From contig CAKRTC010000002.1 in the NCBI GenBank assembly GCA_934402055.1, positions 1 to 64,000 on the forward strand: DNA of 64,000 nucleotides, written 5' to 3'. Position 1 is the first letter of the stretch. Every line of letters starts with the position of its first letter. A program made the position numbers and the translations under genes. Below the pieces are notes generated by a model. The model searched no databases. It saw only the letters and a program-made list of their open reading frames with translations, and had not been told where the DNA came from. Source of the stretch: an uncultured Lachnospiraceae bacterium. Lineage in GTDB: Bacteria > Bacillota > Clostridia > Lachnospirales > Lachnospiraceae. Of the stretch, positions 8,799 to 19,240 are shown piece after piece.

Positions 8799-10560
8799 AT
8801 CCCTTCACCTTCTTGTACTCTGTGAGTGCATTCAATATGATATTTTTATTATCGTCACTTAAGAGTCTGCTCTCTGCTATCTCCCTGAGCACTCCGCCGT
8901 GTGTGCCCTCCAGATAATTATAGAAGCCCTCTATAAAGGACTTGAATTCCTTCTTCGGAACATCAAGCAGTTTCTTGCTTGTAGCCGCAAGCAGGTATAC
9001 GACCTGCTTTTCCTGTGATAAAGGATGATACAGAGGCTGCTTAAGCAGTTCCATAAGCTGCTCTCCGTATATGATACGTTTTCTTGTATCCTCATCAAGA
9101 TCCGAGCTGAACTGTGAGAACGACTGTATCTCCTTATACTGGGCAAGCTCAAGTCTCAGTGTTCCGCTGACCTTCTTGACAGCCTTTGTCTGAGCCGCAC
9201 CACCTACTCTGGATACCGACAGACCTACATTTACAGCAGGACGGAAGCCCTCATAGAACAAGTCATTCTCAAGGAATATCTGTCCGTCGGTTATTGATAT
9301 AACATTGGTCGGAATATATGCCGATACATCTCCGGCCTGTGTCTCTATTATCGGAAGTGCGGTTATTGATCCGCCTCCGTGTTCCTTATCCATATGACAG
9401 GATCTCTCAAGTAATCTTGAGTGCAGATAGAAAACATCTCCCGGATAAGCCTCTCTTCCGGGTGACCGCTCAAGCAAAAGCGATAATGCTCTGTATGCAA
9501 CGGCGTGCTTGGACAGATCGTCATATACTATCAGTACATCCTTGCCCTTATCCATAAAATATTCCGCAATCGCAGTTCCCGAATAAGGTGCCAGATACTG
9601 CATTGCGGCACCGTCACTGGCAGTTGCCGCAACGACAACCGTATAATCCATAGCACCGTGTTTCTTGAAATTATCTACTATCTGTGCAACCGTAGAAGCC
9701 TTCTGCCCTATGGCAACATATACACAGATAACATTCTTGCCCTTCTGATTAATGATAGTGTCTACGGCAATGGCAGTCTTGCCTGTCTGTCTGTCTCCTA
9801 TGATAAGCTCTCGCTGACCTCTTCCTATAGGTATCATGGAATCAATAGACATGATACCTGTCTCGAGCGGAACATTGACAGGCTCTCTCTCCATTACTCC
9901 GGCAGCCTTACGTTCTATCATGTACCAGGAATCTACAGGTATCTCTCCTGCTCCGTCTATGGGCGCTCCGAGTGCATCTGTGACACGGCCCAGCATAAAA
10001 TCGCTGACGCCTATGCCTGCACGCTTCTTGGTTCGTACTACTCTGTCTCCGACGCTTAAGCTGTCGCAATCTCCCAGTACCACACAAAGAACACGATGCT
10101 CGTCTATGCTCTGTACAAGACCCTTAACTCCGTTTTCAAAGAGCACGATCTCTCCGTACATAACATTGTTTATGCCCTCAACCGTAACTATGCCGTCATG
10201 AAGATTGATGATGGCTCCGCCCTCTTCGACGGACATCTCATCTTCAAAGCCTTCTATATCACTCTTGAGTATAGATATGAGATTCTCGGTACCTTTTTCA
10301 TACTTAAGATTTTTCTCAAGGCGTCCGAATGCACTCTTGACCGAGTTGTCGTATATATTGTCACCTACACGAAGTATATATCCTCCGAGCAGTTCACTGT
10401 CTTCTTTTTCCTCAAGCACAACATCAGTCGCATGATAGCTGTCCATCAGCATGCGCTTAAGTTCTTCTATCCTGGTTTCATCCGGTCTTACAGCATAAGT
10501 AAGACTTGCCTTAAGTATCCTGTTTTCTTCAAAAAATTTATCTGCAAAATTACGCGTCAT
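8773..10560 (-). CDS. atpA: F1Fo ATP synthase: delta C-terminal domain fused to subunit alpha
   Basis: A 595-residue protein. Residues about 87-595 are a normal alpha subunit: Walker A GDRQTGKT at 255-262 (169-176 in E. coli), then PAVNVGLSVSRVGGAAQ. The extra 86 N-terminal residues match the C-terminal domain of subunit delta (OSCP): a run of paired acidic and basic residues, SELLGGYILRVGDNIYDNSV, then FGRLEKNLK. The six-helix N-terminal domain of delta is absent and no atpH gene lies in the operon. The ATG overlaps atpF by 11 bases. The fused segment should join alpha directly to the peripheral stalk b subunit. Alpha identity is certain; the delta-domain assignment rests on motif match. Confidence 0.93.
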
Positions 10561-11041
10561 GTCTAATACTTGCCTCTCTCAATACATCATTGAACAGGCT
10601 CTGTTCCTCGGCTTCGTTTCTGTTGACCTTAGCCAGTTTTTTTGCTGCGGCAAGTGCGAGTTCAGCGATCTGGCCCTTTGATTCATTCATAAGCAATTCA
10701 GCCTCTCGCTTTGCCCTTAGTCTTGAGTCTGTCAGTATTCTGTCGGCTTCCTCTTTTGCTTCGTTTATTATCCTTGCATTTTCAAGCTTGGCATCCTCTA
10801 TTATCTTGTCGGCATGAGCCTGTGCAAGTGAATTTGAACTCTGAAGCACCTTGTCTGCTTCGTTAAGATGCTCCTTGGCAGTCTTTTCCATACTGTCTGC
10901 CTGATTCATCTGCTCAGAGAGTATCTTCTGTCTCTGATTGATAATATTTGTCACAGGCTTAAATAAAAAGACCCTGAGAAGTATAAACAGCACTATTAAA
11001 TTGACGAATGTCCATACGATATTCATATTTAATGTAAGCAT
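10550..11041 (-). CDS. atpF: F1Fo ATP synthase subunit b
   Basis: Peripheral stalk subunit. The 163 residues have one N-terminal membrane helix (about 5-27, WTFVNLIVLFILLRVFLFKPV), then a long charged coiled coil to the C-terminus. Its length is typical, so it does not carry the missing delta N-terminal domain as the mycobacterial b-delta fusion does. AAAGGAGG precedes the ATG. It overlaps the downstream delta-alpha gene by 11 bases. Confidence 0.95.
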   Translation of the reverse strand: MLTLNMNIVWTFVNLIVLFILLRVFLFKPVTNIINQRQKILSEQMNQADSMEKTAKEHLNEADKVLQSSNSLAQAHADKIIEDAKLENARIINEAKEEADRILTDSRLRAKREAELLMNESKGQIAELALAAAKKLAKVNRNEAEEQSLFNDVLREASIRHDA

Positions 11042-11144
11042 GTCTCTGCCTCCTTTTATATCTGTTTAGTACAAGATTTTCAGATTTCACTCTGCCGGTA
11101 TTTAAACCGGGTCTGTATTATTCCTTTGTGGTCTCCGTATCAAA

Positions 11145-11390
<246 letters not shown>

Positions 11391-11408
11391 TTATTATTTA
11401 CTTATTCC

Positions 11409-12086
11409 TTATTCCATCGCTTCCTTCATAAAAAGCGAGGTCAAAAATACAAATACATATGCCTGGATCAAACCGTCGAATATATCGAAATACATACTGA
11501 ACGGTACAGGCAGGATTGCCGGAACCACCAGCTTGATCAGTTCCATTACTACAAATGCACCTACGACGTTTCCGAATAATCGCATACATAGTGACAAGGG
11601 CTTGATAAACAGCTCAAGCACGTTAAGCGGTGCTATGATAGGCATCGGCTCCGCAAAGCTGTGTACAAATCCCTTTGAACCTTTTACCTTCAGGCACGAG
11701 TATTCAATGAGTATTATGCTCATCACTGCGAGACCGGCTGTAACATTCAGATCCTTGGTAGGAGGCTTAAGTCCTATCAATCCTGTCATATTTGCACATC
11801 CTATGTAAAGTATGACTGTGCAAAGCCAGGGAATGTAGCATTTTCCTCGTTCTCCGAGTATGTCACCGAAGAAATCATATAACCATCCTATACCGCTCTC
11901 CAGTAAAAGCTGCCGTTTGCCTGGATTATTCAGTTTCAAATTTCTTGTCAGGATAATCGAAGCTAAGACTAACAGTGCCATGATCAGCCATGTCACTGCC
12001 ACAGACTCAGGAATGTCGATACCTCCCAGGATCGGGATGGTGAATGCTGTCTCGGTCTGAAGTTCCGCCATGAGTTTTTCTTTCAC
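11409..12086 (-). CDS. atpB: F1Fo ATP synthase subunit a
   Basis: Stator membrane subunit that forms the ion half-channels. The 225 residues have about five or six hydrophobic segments and the essential Arg at 169 in LSLCMRLFGNVVGA. The GTG at 12086 has a GGAAG ribosome binding site; an in-frame ATG 15 bases further on is an alternative start. It is the first gene of the operon. No atpI or atpZ gene precedes it. Confidence 0.95.
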   Translation of the reverse strand: MKEKLMAELQTETAFTIPILGGIDIPESVAVTWLIMALLVLASIILTRNLKLNNPGKRQLLLESGIGWLYDFFGDILGERGKCYIPWLCTVILYIGCANMTGLIGLKPPTKDLNVTAGLAVMSIILIEYSCLKVKGSKGFVHSFAEPMPIIAPLNVLELFIKPLSLCMRLFGNVVGAFVVMELIKLVVPAILPVPFSMYFDIFDGLIQAYVFVFLTSLFMKEAME

Positions 12087-12238
12087 TTTAGATCACTTCC
12101 TTCTGTTTGCTTTCATAATTGCTTTTAATGCAGATTATTAATTTCCTTAATGTTTATCACTTTAAACATAAAGGTCTTCAATAGTCCATTTATTCTACTC
12201 CTTCCGTACTGTTTTGTTTAGTTAAGAAATCGTTCGGA

Positions 12239-12270
12239 TTTGTACTAAATCAATACATTTTTCGTACAAA
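12239..12270. promoter_or_regulatory. Inverted repeat upstream of atpB, candidate operator
   Basis: TTTGTAC (12239-12245) and GTACAAA (12264-12270) are perfect 7-base half-sites about 25 bases apart centre to centre, some 150 bases before the atpB start. No strong -35/-10 pair was found around it. Confidence 0.35.
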
Positions 12271-12557
12271 AAAACCCACTGCTTTAAGCCTTAACAGCTA
12301 CTTCGTTTTCCTTACGAATGCGCATTATAATCATCTTGGTAGCATATTGTAAATATATAATATGTATATTAGGTATTCGTATTTCATATGGTTATTTTTC
12401 TGTACAAGCACTTTTATCGGATTTTATGTATTTTTTCTCATACATTCTAAAATCCCTTATTTTTCCGTACTTTTGGGATGCATTTTTTTTCGTGCGCTGT
12501 TTTTGTGCCTCATATTGATTATCTTTATCGCCCCTTTAAATATTTTTTATGAATTAA

Positions 12558-12658
12558 CTTATCGATTAAATACGGATTGCTTCGTACTCCGTACTCTCGC
12601 AATCCTACGTAAATTCGCACCCGCTTCTTTCGACTACACTCCGGCTTTAATCGATAAG
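12558..12658. repeat. Dispersed repeat, copy E, bounded by 13-bp inverted repeats
   Basis: CTTATCGATTAAA (12558-12570) and TTTAATCGATAAG (12646-12658) are perfect inverted repeats flanking about 75 bases. The left 43 bases match the reverse complement of 40563-40605 at 38 positions. It encodes nothing and overlaps the V-ATPase terminator by two bases. It looks like a small non-autonomous repeat or structured-RNA element. Confidence 0.65.
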
Positions 12659-12698
12659 AAAAGGAGCTGTGAATAAACTTTCGTTTTTCACATGCTCC
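12657..12698 (-). terminator. Terminator of the V-ATPase operon
   Basis: On the minus strand GGAGC-AT-GTGAA pairs with TTCAC-A-GCTCC and is followed by TTTTCTT. It lies about 45 bases after the DUF5711 stop codon. Confidence 0.75.
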
Positions 12699-12741
12699 CT
12701 TGTCTGTTAAGATATTCTGTTAATTTGATGCAGCTGTCCTG

Positions 12742-13974
12742 TTAAAATCTGACTCTGTACATATTTGTTGCCGTAATGATGTAGATCGAACTGTCGCTTC
12801 CGCCTCCGACTATGCCTGTAACCTCGCCTTCGGCAAAAGAGAAATCTCCTCTGAGTACACCGTTCTTGCCGTATGCTCTGATCTCATTATCACCGAGCAG
12901 CATTACCGTATTATTGCTCACACAGATATCTCTGTACTTATAATCAAGTTCGGCTTCTCCTGTCTTGTTGCCCTTAAGGTCATAGATGATCAGCTTGTCC
13001 GCGGTATCACTGCTCTCTGAGCTTGTAATTACCGCTTCTATGCTGTCCGAGCATACTACGGATTCTATTTTATCCTCAAAGCTCTCGGTCTTAAGTATCT
13101 CCGGGCTGTTTAAAACCTCTGTCGAAAAGAAAACAACTCCTCCGTCATAAAATGCCTGACTGAACTCATTGGATGAAAAATTGACAAAACCTGCCAAATG
13201 TCCGGCAAATTCTTCACTGAAGCCGCCTACAACTCGTCTCGCATCCTCATTCTGGCCTATGGATCCGAAGTTACGGAACACGACATTATTGACCAGTCTT
13301 CCGTTATCAATACTGAGATATGAGCTTATAAGCTCCGTTCCGTCCGGCGATACATCTATGTCAAACGGATATCCGTCACCGCCTATTACCGATTTAACAG
13401 ACAGATCTATGGCGCTTCCGTCTGATTTGAAGGCAGATATATACTCTGCCACACTGTCATTAAGCACGGCATAGACAACACCGTTATCTGCTGCCCTCAG
13501 CATAGATATAGGAAGCAGTGTATGTGAACTTCCTGTCATGGTTGTATTATCGAAAATGTAGAGATCGGTACCTCCCCTGTCTCCTATAACAGCATACTTA
13601 TCACAGGTATCGATAACAGGTGAATTAAGCTGATAGCTTCTCTCCCATACAACATTGCCCTTAGAATCGATAAATTCGGCTCCGTCCTTGGTATACTTGA
13701 TTATACCACCTGCAAAGCTCACATAGTCCCTGAAGGTCTCGACAGTCTGTTCATCTCCCTCGGTGCTTCGCTCCCAGCTGACGGTATATCCCGTACTTAG
13801 ACTCATATTTCTTGACCAGTAAACACCGAAGATCAGTCCGATAACAACGATCAATCCGACAATAAACACTACAGGGGAAGGATGCCCGGCATCCTTCCCC
13901 ACATTGTTGTTTGATATTATATTCTTGCGAAGTCTCTCTTTATCGGCTTCGCGGCTCTCGTGATATGTAGCCAA
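12742..13974 (-). CDS. DUF5711 membrane-anchored beta-propeller-like protein
   Basis: A 410-residue protein: a charged cytoplasmic N-terminus of about 33 residues, one transmembrane helix (about 34-53, VVFIVGLIVVIGLIFGVYW), and an extracytoplasmic domain of repeated short beta-strand blocks (IDSKGNVVWERSYQLNSPV, LIIYDLKGNKTGEAELDYK and similar), which suggests a beta propeller. It matches the DUF5711 family, function unknown. It starts only two bases after ntpD and precedes the operon terminator, so it is co-transcribed with the V-ATPase. A link to that enzyme is inferred from position only. Confidence 0.8.
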   Translation of the reverse strand: MATYHESREADKERLRKNIISNNNVGKDAGHPSPVVFIVGLIVVIGLIFGVYWSRNMSLSTGYTVSWERSTEGDEQTVETFRDYVSFAGGIIKYTKDGAEFIDSKGNVVWERSYQLNSPVIDTCDKYAVIGDRGGTDLYIFDNTTMTGSSHTLLPISMLRAADNGVVYAVLNDSVAEYISAFKSDGSAIDLSVKSVIGGDGYPFDIDVSPDGTELISSYLSIDNGRLVNNVVFRNFGSIGQNEDARRVVGGFSEEFAGHLAGFVNFSSNEFSQAFYDGGVVFFSTEVLNSPEILKTESFEDKIESVVCSDSIEAVITSSESSDTADKLIIYDLKGNKTGEAELDYKYRDICVSNNTVMLLGDNEIRAYGKNGVLRGDFSFAEGEVTGIVGGGSDSSIYIITATNMYRVRF

Positions 13975-13976
13975 TG

Positions 13977-14687
13977 TCAGTCTTCCTCTGCCACCTTTTC
14001 TATCTCAACGGTATATACTCCCACACCGTCTTGTTTCTTGTCGTATCCGTGAGCCTCCTCAAGCATCATGTCCTTGACCTTCATAAGTCTTATCTGCGAA
14101 CTTCTCTCATTCTCATCAAGCTTCATCTTGATCATCTTGATGTTAGCCTGTGCCTCCGGTATCATGACATGCTCCAGAGCATTAACTCTTCGTCTTGTCT
14201 TTTCGATCTCGGCTGCCATAAGCTGACAGGATTTCTCACGTTCGGCTAATTTTAACATATCCGGCAGAATATCGGCAATACTTTTGACCGCATCGTCCAG
14301 ATCCGATGAGGTAAACGCAAAGCCATATGAATAGATATCACTCGTATCGGAAGTTCTGGTCTTGTAGCTGAATTGCGGTATCTCTACAGACATTACATTC
14401 TTGGAGCCAGCCTCAAGATACACCTCCTGTTTAGGTGCCATGAGCGCTACATTCAATGCTTCCGCACACATAGTTGCTCTTGCCAATACGAAATTTGAAT
14501 TGCAGGCACGTATGCTTTTTTCGACTTCCTCACGAAGTGCTTTGTTTTCCCTTACCGTATCAAGGAACTGCCTCATAAGCTCATCCAGCTTATCCTTAAG
14601 CATCTTATAGCCTCTGGTAGCCGTTCTGAGTTTATTCTTCTGGCGTGTCAGCTCCATTCTGGTAGGATTTACCTGTGATTTTGCCAT
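13977..14687 (-). CDS. ntpD: V/A-type ATPase subunit D
   Basis: Central rotor shaft of V1, equivalent to F-type gamma. The 236 residues have the typical start (VNPTRMELTRQKNKLRTATRGY) and long N- and C-terminal helices that form a coiled coil, with RRVNALEHVMIPEAQANIK in the second. The last 25 residues are a variable tail. It is 16 bases after ntpB. Confidence 0.96.
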   Translation of the reverse strand: MAKSQVNPTRMELTRQKNKLRTATRGYKMLKDKLDELMRQFLDTVRENKALREEVEKSIRACNSNFVLARATMCAEALNVALMAPKQEVYLEAGSKNVMSVEIPQFSYKTRTSDTSDIYSYGFAFTSSDLDDAVKSIADILPDMLKLAEREKSCQLMAAEIEKTRRRVNALEHVMIPEAQANIKMIKMKLDENERSSQIRLMKVKDMMLEEAHGYDKKQDGVGVYTVEIEKVAEED

Positions 14688-14703
14688 TTAATGCCCTCTT
14701 TCG

Positions 14704-16086
14704 TTATCCTTCGGTATAAGGCTTATAATACTTCTCTATCATCTTATCCTTGATACGTTTAAGCTCCGACTTAGGAAGTATTCCGAGAAGCTTCCAGCCG
14801 AGATCCAGAGTCTCCTCTATATCTCTGTCTGTATTATAGCCCTGTGATACATACTGACGCTCGAACTCATCCGAGAACTTTGCATACAGCTTATCCATAT
14901 CCGAGAGAGCTGCCTCACCCAGGATGACCATAAGCTCCTTGGCCTGCTTTCCTCTCGAATACGCTGCAAAAAGCTGATTCATGGTGCTTGAGTGATCCTC
15001 TCTGGTCTTGCCTTCGCCTACACCCTTATCCTTAAGTCTCGACAGTGACGGAAGTACATCTATAGGAGGCTGTATGCCTCTTCTGTAGAGATCACGTCCG
15101 AGCATGATCTGTCCCTCTGTTATATATCCCGTAAGATCAGGGATAGGATGGGTCTTATCATCCTCAGGCATGGTAAGTATAGGTATCATGGTTATAGAGC
15201 CCGGCTTACCTATCTGACGTCCGGCTCTTTCATAAAGTCCGGCAAGGTCTGTATACATATATCCCGGATATCCTCTTCGTCCCGGAACCTCCTTACGTGC
15301 CGCCGAAATCTCACGAAGCGAGTCCGCATAGTTTGTGATATCCGTAAGGATAACCAGTACATGCATGCCCTTTTCGAAAGCAAGATACTCTGCTGCCGTA
15401 AGTGCCATACGCGGGGTAGAGATACGCTCTACAGCCGGGTCATTTGCAAGATTAAGGAACATTACAGCTCTGTCTATAGCTCCTGTTTCCTTAAAGGAAT
15501 TCATGAAGAAGCTTGCTTCCTCGAAGGTGATGCCCATTGCTGCAAATACTACTGCGAAAGGCTCATCTGTACCTCTTACCTTGGCCTGACGTGCTATCTG
15601 TGCCGCAAGATTGGCATGAGGAAGTCCCGAGCATGAGAAAATAGGAAGCTTCTGTCCTCTTACCAGAGTATTGAGTCCGTCAATGGCGGATACTCCTGTC
15701 TGAATGAACTCCGATGGGTATGCTCTTGCCGCCGGATTGATAGGGCAGCCGTTGATATCCATTCTTGCCTCGGGAATGATCTCCGGACCGTCATCTATGG
15801 CTCTGCCCATTCCGTCAAACATACGTCCGAGCATATCCTCGGATACTCCGAGTGTAAGGCTCTTTCCGAAGAAACGAACCTTGGACGACTCAAGGTTTAT
15901 ACCCGTGGATGCCTCAAACAGCTGAACAAGTGCATTGCCTTCATCTATCTCAAGCACCTTGCAGCGGCGCTTTGTACCGTCGGCAAGCTCTATCTCTCCG
16001 AGTTCGTCATACTTGACATTTTCAACGCCCTTTACAAGCATCAGAGGTCCTGTTACCTCTTGAATGGTTCTATACTCTCTCGGCAT
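14704..16086 (-). CDS. ntpB: V/A-type ATPase subunit B
   Basis: Non-catalytic nucleotide-binding V1 subunit, 460 residues. It has the family hallmarks [20 protein letters not shown] and [17 protein letters not shown], no canonical Walker A Lys, and the [21 protein letters not shown] C-terminal region. Length and order are normal. It begins one base after ntpA. Confidence 0.97.
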   Translation of the reverse strand: MPREYRTIQEVTGPLMLVKGVENVKYDELGEIELADGTKRRCKVLEIDEGNALVQLFEASTGINLESSKVRFFGKSLTLGVSEDMLGRMFDGMGRAIDDGPEIIPEARMDINGCPINPAARAYPSEFIQTGVSAIDGLNTLVRGQKLPIFSCSGLPHANLAAQIARQAKVRGTDEPFAVVFAAMGITFEEASFFMNSFKETGAIDRAVMFLNLANDPAVERISTPRMALTAAEYLAFEKGMHVLVILTDITNYADSLREISAARKEVPGRRGYPGYMYTDLAGLYERAGRQIGKPGSITMIPILTMPEDDKTHPIPDLTGYITEGQIMLGRDLYRRGIQPPIDVLPSLSRLKDKGVGEGKTREDHSSTMNQLFAAYSRGKQAKELMVILGEAALSDMDKLYAKFSDEFERQYVSQGYNTDRDIEETLDLGWKLLGILPKSELKRIKDKMIEKYYKPYTEG

Positions 16087-16087
16087 A

Positions 16088-17860
16088 TCAGAAAGCCTCC
16101 TTTCCGGCTACTGCAGCCGCACATTCCGATTTAAGCTCGGCTATGATCTTATCATACTCTCCGGCTATATCCTTCTCGGCAACATACTTGAATCTTCCGA
16201 TTGCCTCTCGGCATTCGATACCGATAAGATCTGTTACCTTTGCACCCTGCTTAAGAGCAGCACCGGCCTCATCATAATAAGCAAGTATCAGCTGCATCAT
16301 CATATGCTGCTTCTCCGGTGAGGTATAGGTGTCAACATCATCAAAGGCATTCTGATGCAGGTAGTCTTCTCGTATGGAACGTGCTGCCTCAAGCTTAAGT
16401 CTGTCCGAAGGCGACAATGCATCTATACCTACAAGGTTTACTATCTCCTCAAGCTCCGACTCATCCTGCAAAAGTCCCATGAGTCTGCCTCTGAGTTCTC
16501 CCCAGTCCGAAGCTACATTCTTATTGAAATACGGCTCCATGGTATCCATGTACAGGCTGTATGAAGTCAGCCAGTTGATAGCCGGGAAATGTCTCTTGTA
16601 GGCAAGCTGTGCATCAAGTGACCAGAATACCTTAACTATACGAAGCGTAGCCTGGGTTACAGGCTCGGAGATATCTCCGCCGGCAGGTGATACCGCACCG
16701 ATTACCGAAAGTGCGCCCTCTCTGCCTTCGGAACCGAGTGCTATAACTCTTCCGGCTCTCTCATAGAACTCGGCAAGTCTTGAACCCAGATATGCAGGAT
16801 AGCCTTCCTCACCAGGCATTTCCTCAAGTCGTCCGGACATCTCTCTCAGTGCCTCGGCCCATCTTGATGTCGAATCCGCCATAAGTGCTACCGAATAGCC
16901 CATATCTCGGAAATACTCTGCTATGGTAATTCCCGTATAAATAGATGCTTCTCGTGCCGCAACCGGCATATCTGAGGTATTGGCGATAAGAACGGTTCTC
17001 TCCATAAGAGACTTGCCTGTACGCGGATCCTTAAGTTCAGGGAACTCGTTCAGAACATCGGTCATCTCATTGCCGCGCTCTCCGCATCCTATATATACGA
17101 CTATCTGTGCATCCGCCCATTTTGCAAGCTGATGCTGTACGACCGTCTTGCCTGAACCGAAAGGTCCCGGTACTGCCGCAACACCGCCCTTTGCTATCGG
17201 GAACAAGGTATCTATAACACGCTGACCCGATATAAGCGGCATATCCGGACTGAGCTTGGTCTTGTAAGGTCTGCCGGTTCTTACAGGCCACTTCTGCATA
17301 AGCTGAACCTTGATCTCGCCCTTTGCGGTCTCGATACTTGCAATATCCTCAACTACAGTGTAATCACCTTCATTGATCTCCTTGATGGTTCCCTCGGCTC
17401 CCTTAGGTACCATTATCTTATGAAGTACGATATCCGTCTCCTGAACCGTACCTATAACATCTCCGTATACCACCTTATCTCCCGGCTTTGCAGTAGGGGT
17501 AAAGTGCCACTTCTTGTCTCTGTCGAGCGAAGGAACAGTCACTCCTCTCTGCAGGAGATTGGAACCCGTTACCTCCTTGATCTTCTCAAGCGGTCTCTGA
17601 ATTCCGTCGTATATACTGCTTATGATACCCGGGCCCAGCTCTACCGACATAGGGATACCTGTTGACTCTACCGGCTCTCCCGGTCCGAGTCCCGAGGTCT
17701 CCTCATATACCTGAATAGAAGCTTCATCCCCGTGGATCTCAATTATCTCACCTGTAAGGTTTTTGTCGGAAACACGGCACACATCACGGATGCTTGCATC
17801 ACGCATTCCTTTTGCAATAACCAGAGGTCCGGCTACTTTTTTTATTACACCTTTGCTCAT
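16088..17860 (-). CDS. ntpA: V/A-type ATPase subunit A
   Basis: Catalytic V1 subunit, 590 residues. Walker A is GPFGSGKT at 232-239. The catalytic Glu lies in [10 protein letters not shown]. The roughly 90-residue non-homologous insert between the N-terminal barrel and the nucleotide domain is present, as expected for the family. It is followed at once by ntpB. Confidence 0.98.
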   Translation of the reverse strand: MSKGVIKKVAGPLVIAKGMRDASIRDVCRVSDKNLTGEIIEIHGDEASIQVYEETSGLGPGEPVESTGIPMSVELGPGIISSIYDGIQRPLEKIKEVTGSNLLQRGVTVPSLDRDKKWHFTPTAKPGDKVVYGDVIGTVQETDIVLHKIMVPKGAEGTIKEINEGDYTVVEDIASIETAKGEIKVQLMQKWPVRTGRPYKTKLSPDMPLISGQRVIDTLFPIAKGGVAAVPGPFGSGKTVVQHQLAKWADAQIVVYIGCGERGNEMTDVLNEFPELKDPRTGKSLMERTVLIANTSDMPVAAREASIYTGITIAEYFRDMGYSVALMADSTSRWAEALREMSGRLEEMPGEEGYPAYLGSRLAEFYERAGRVIALGSEGREGALSVIGAVSPAGGDISEPVTQATLRIVKVFWSLDAQLAYKRHFPAINWLTSYSLYMDTMEPYFNKNVASDWGELRGRLMGLLQDESELEEIVNLVGIDALSPSDRLKLEAARSIREDYLHQNAFDDVDTYTSPEKQHMMMQLILAYYDEAGAALKQGAKVTDLIGIECREAIGRFKYVAEKDIAGEYDKIIAELKSECAAAVAGKEAF

Positions 17861-17921
17861 GTTTATATCTTACCTTTCACTACTCAAATCAGTACTGTAA
17901 TTATCCTTGTTATCCGTAATA

Positions 17922-18254
17922 TCAGTCTCCGCCGAATATGATATCCGAACCTACCGCACGTTCCACCGACTGCTTGACAGCCTTCATACCGTTGCCGGTA
18001 TTTCCGAATACTCCCGGTATCTGAATGATTGCCGGAAGCGGTCTCTCCGAATAATATTCGATCTCACGCTCAAGTCTTGCCGCAAGCTCCTCGGTAATAT
18101 AGATCACCGCATAATCTCCGCCCTCTGCAAGACTCTTAAGCTTGGCCGCAGCCGCCTTGGTCTCCGTGATAGGGAAGGGCTCAAGTCCCACTGCCGCGAA
18201 ACCGTATATACTGTCACGATCGCCCATTACCGCAATCTTATACATAAGTATCAC
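17922..18254 (-). CDS. ntpG: V/A-type ATPase subunit F
   Basis: Small V1 rotor subunit (called G in Enterococcus hirae, F in Thermus). The 110 residues have the start MYKIAVMGDRDSIYGFAAVG and the AVIYITEELAARL motif of a Rossmann-like fold. It overlaps the end of the C subunit gene by 17 bases. A gap of about 60 bases separates it from ntpA. Confidence 0.94.
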   Translation of the reverse strand: MILMYKIAVMGDRDSIYGFAAVGLEPFPITETKAAAAKLKSLAEGGDYAVIYITEELAARLEREIEYYSERPLPAIIQIPGVFGNTGNGMKAVKQSVERAVGSDIIFGGD

Positions 18255-19221
18255 GCACCCTTTCCCTTATTGCACTGTCGGAGAATCCGTTCTGCTTTCC
18301 GAACAATATTACTCCTACTGATTTAATCTCGATAAGTCTGGCAATGATATATGCCGCTATCGGTCCCGCTCCGAATGCATCGTAATGCATCTTCTGCATC
18401 CTGTCGATTATCATATTATCGCACCAGCGCTCGAAGGCTGCCGTTGATTTCTTAAGCGCATCCACGCCTCCGGCGAAATCTGTATTTGCAAGAAAACTGT
18501 AGATGGCATCATCACCCGAAAGTGATGCATTTATAAGTGCGCTCTCCGATAATATACCGCTGTCTGCCATTGCCAACTCAAGGAACTCTCTGCCCTTGCC
18601 TGTATGATGTGCTCTTACCGCGATCTTGATATCCGATGCGGCAACCTCAAGCTCGGAGAATTCCTGTATAAAGGCATCTCCGCTCTCTCTTCCTGCCTGT
18701 CTTATCGCATCCAGACTCGCCTTGTCAGACATCACATCACAGATCTGACCGTCGCCCGTCTTAAGAAATACCTCATGAGCCTTCTCGGCCACTTCCGCCA
18801 TCTCTGCCGGCAGTAGCTTGTAATTTCTGCCTCTTATAGCTGCTCTTACGGTTTCCGACGGAACGCTTCCGAGCTCCGAATAAATACCCGGATAGTCATG
18901 ATCAAGCTTGGATTCTTTTATCGCCGCCTTGATATTGCAGTAATCCTTACGATATCTGAACACATTGAACACATTCAGATCGGGAACCAGTTCGTCGATA
19001 TATTCCCACATCTTGTCGGTCTCGGTATTAAGCATATCCTCATAGCTCTCGCCTTCCTCTCCGCTTCCCCAGCCTCTGTCACGCAGCTGCCTTGCGGCAT
19101 CCTCTGCGGTCTTGGCTGATATAAGCTGATCAAGAAAGTTCTTATCAAGCAGCTTGAGCTCGGCATTTCTGAGTCGTGCAACAGCATAAGCATAGCTTTT
19201 ATCGAGGTATGTATTTGTCAT
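18238..19221 (-). CDS. ntpC: V/A-type ATPase subunit C (stator-rotor connector)
   Basis: The 327-residue funnel-shaped subunit joins the K ring to the V1 shaft. It has the family start (YAYAVARLRNAELKLLDK) and alternating helices, with FNVFRYRKDYCNIKAAIK near 105-122. Spacing to ntpE is 19 bases. Confidence 0.94.
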   Translation of the reverse strand: MTNTYLDKSYAYAVARLRNAELKLLDKNFLDQLISAKTAEDAARQLRDRGWGSGEEGESYEDMLNTETDKMWEYIDELVPDLNVFNVFRYRKDYCNIKAAIKESKLDHDYPGIYSELGSVPSETVRAAIRGRNYKLLPAEMAEVAEKAHEVFLKTGDGQICDVMSDKASLDAIRQAGRESGDAFIQEFSELEVAASDIKIAVRAHHTGKGREFLELAMADSGILSESALINASLSGDDAIYSFLANTDFAGGVDALKKSTAAFERWCDNMIIDRMQKMHYDAFGAGPIAAYIIARLIEIKSVGVILFGKQNGFSDSAIRERVRDTYV

Positions 19222-19240
19222 AATGACCTCCTGCTGCTAC

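Larger units (their letters stand above)
12087..12741. other. AT-rich intergenic region upstream of the atp operon
   Basis: About 650 bases with no supported gene. It contains, from right to left, the terminator of the V-ATPase operon (12657-12698), a 101-base inverted-repeat-bounded element (12558-12658), very T-rich sequence at 12360-12550, an inverted repeat TTTGTAC/GTACAAA (12239-12270), and then the leader of atpB. A GGAAGGAG followed by ATG GAC TAT TGA near 12185-12205 on the minus strand is too short to call a gene. Confidence 0.5.

Noticed and set aside
12185..12205. Three-codon leader peptide before atpB
   Set aside because: GGAAGGAG followed by ATG GAC TAT TGA is suggestive but too short to support, with no attenuator structure next to it.
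12362..12676. 104-residue plus-strand ORF in the AT-rich region before atpB
   Set aside because: It is low-complexity, overlaps the inverted-repeat element and the V-ATPase terminator, lacks a ribosome binding site, and its product looks like random translation of T-rich DNA.
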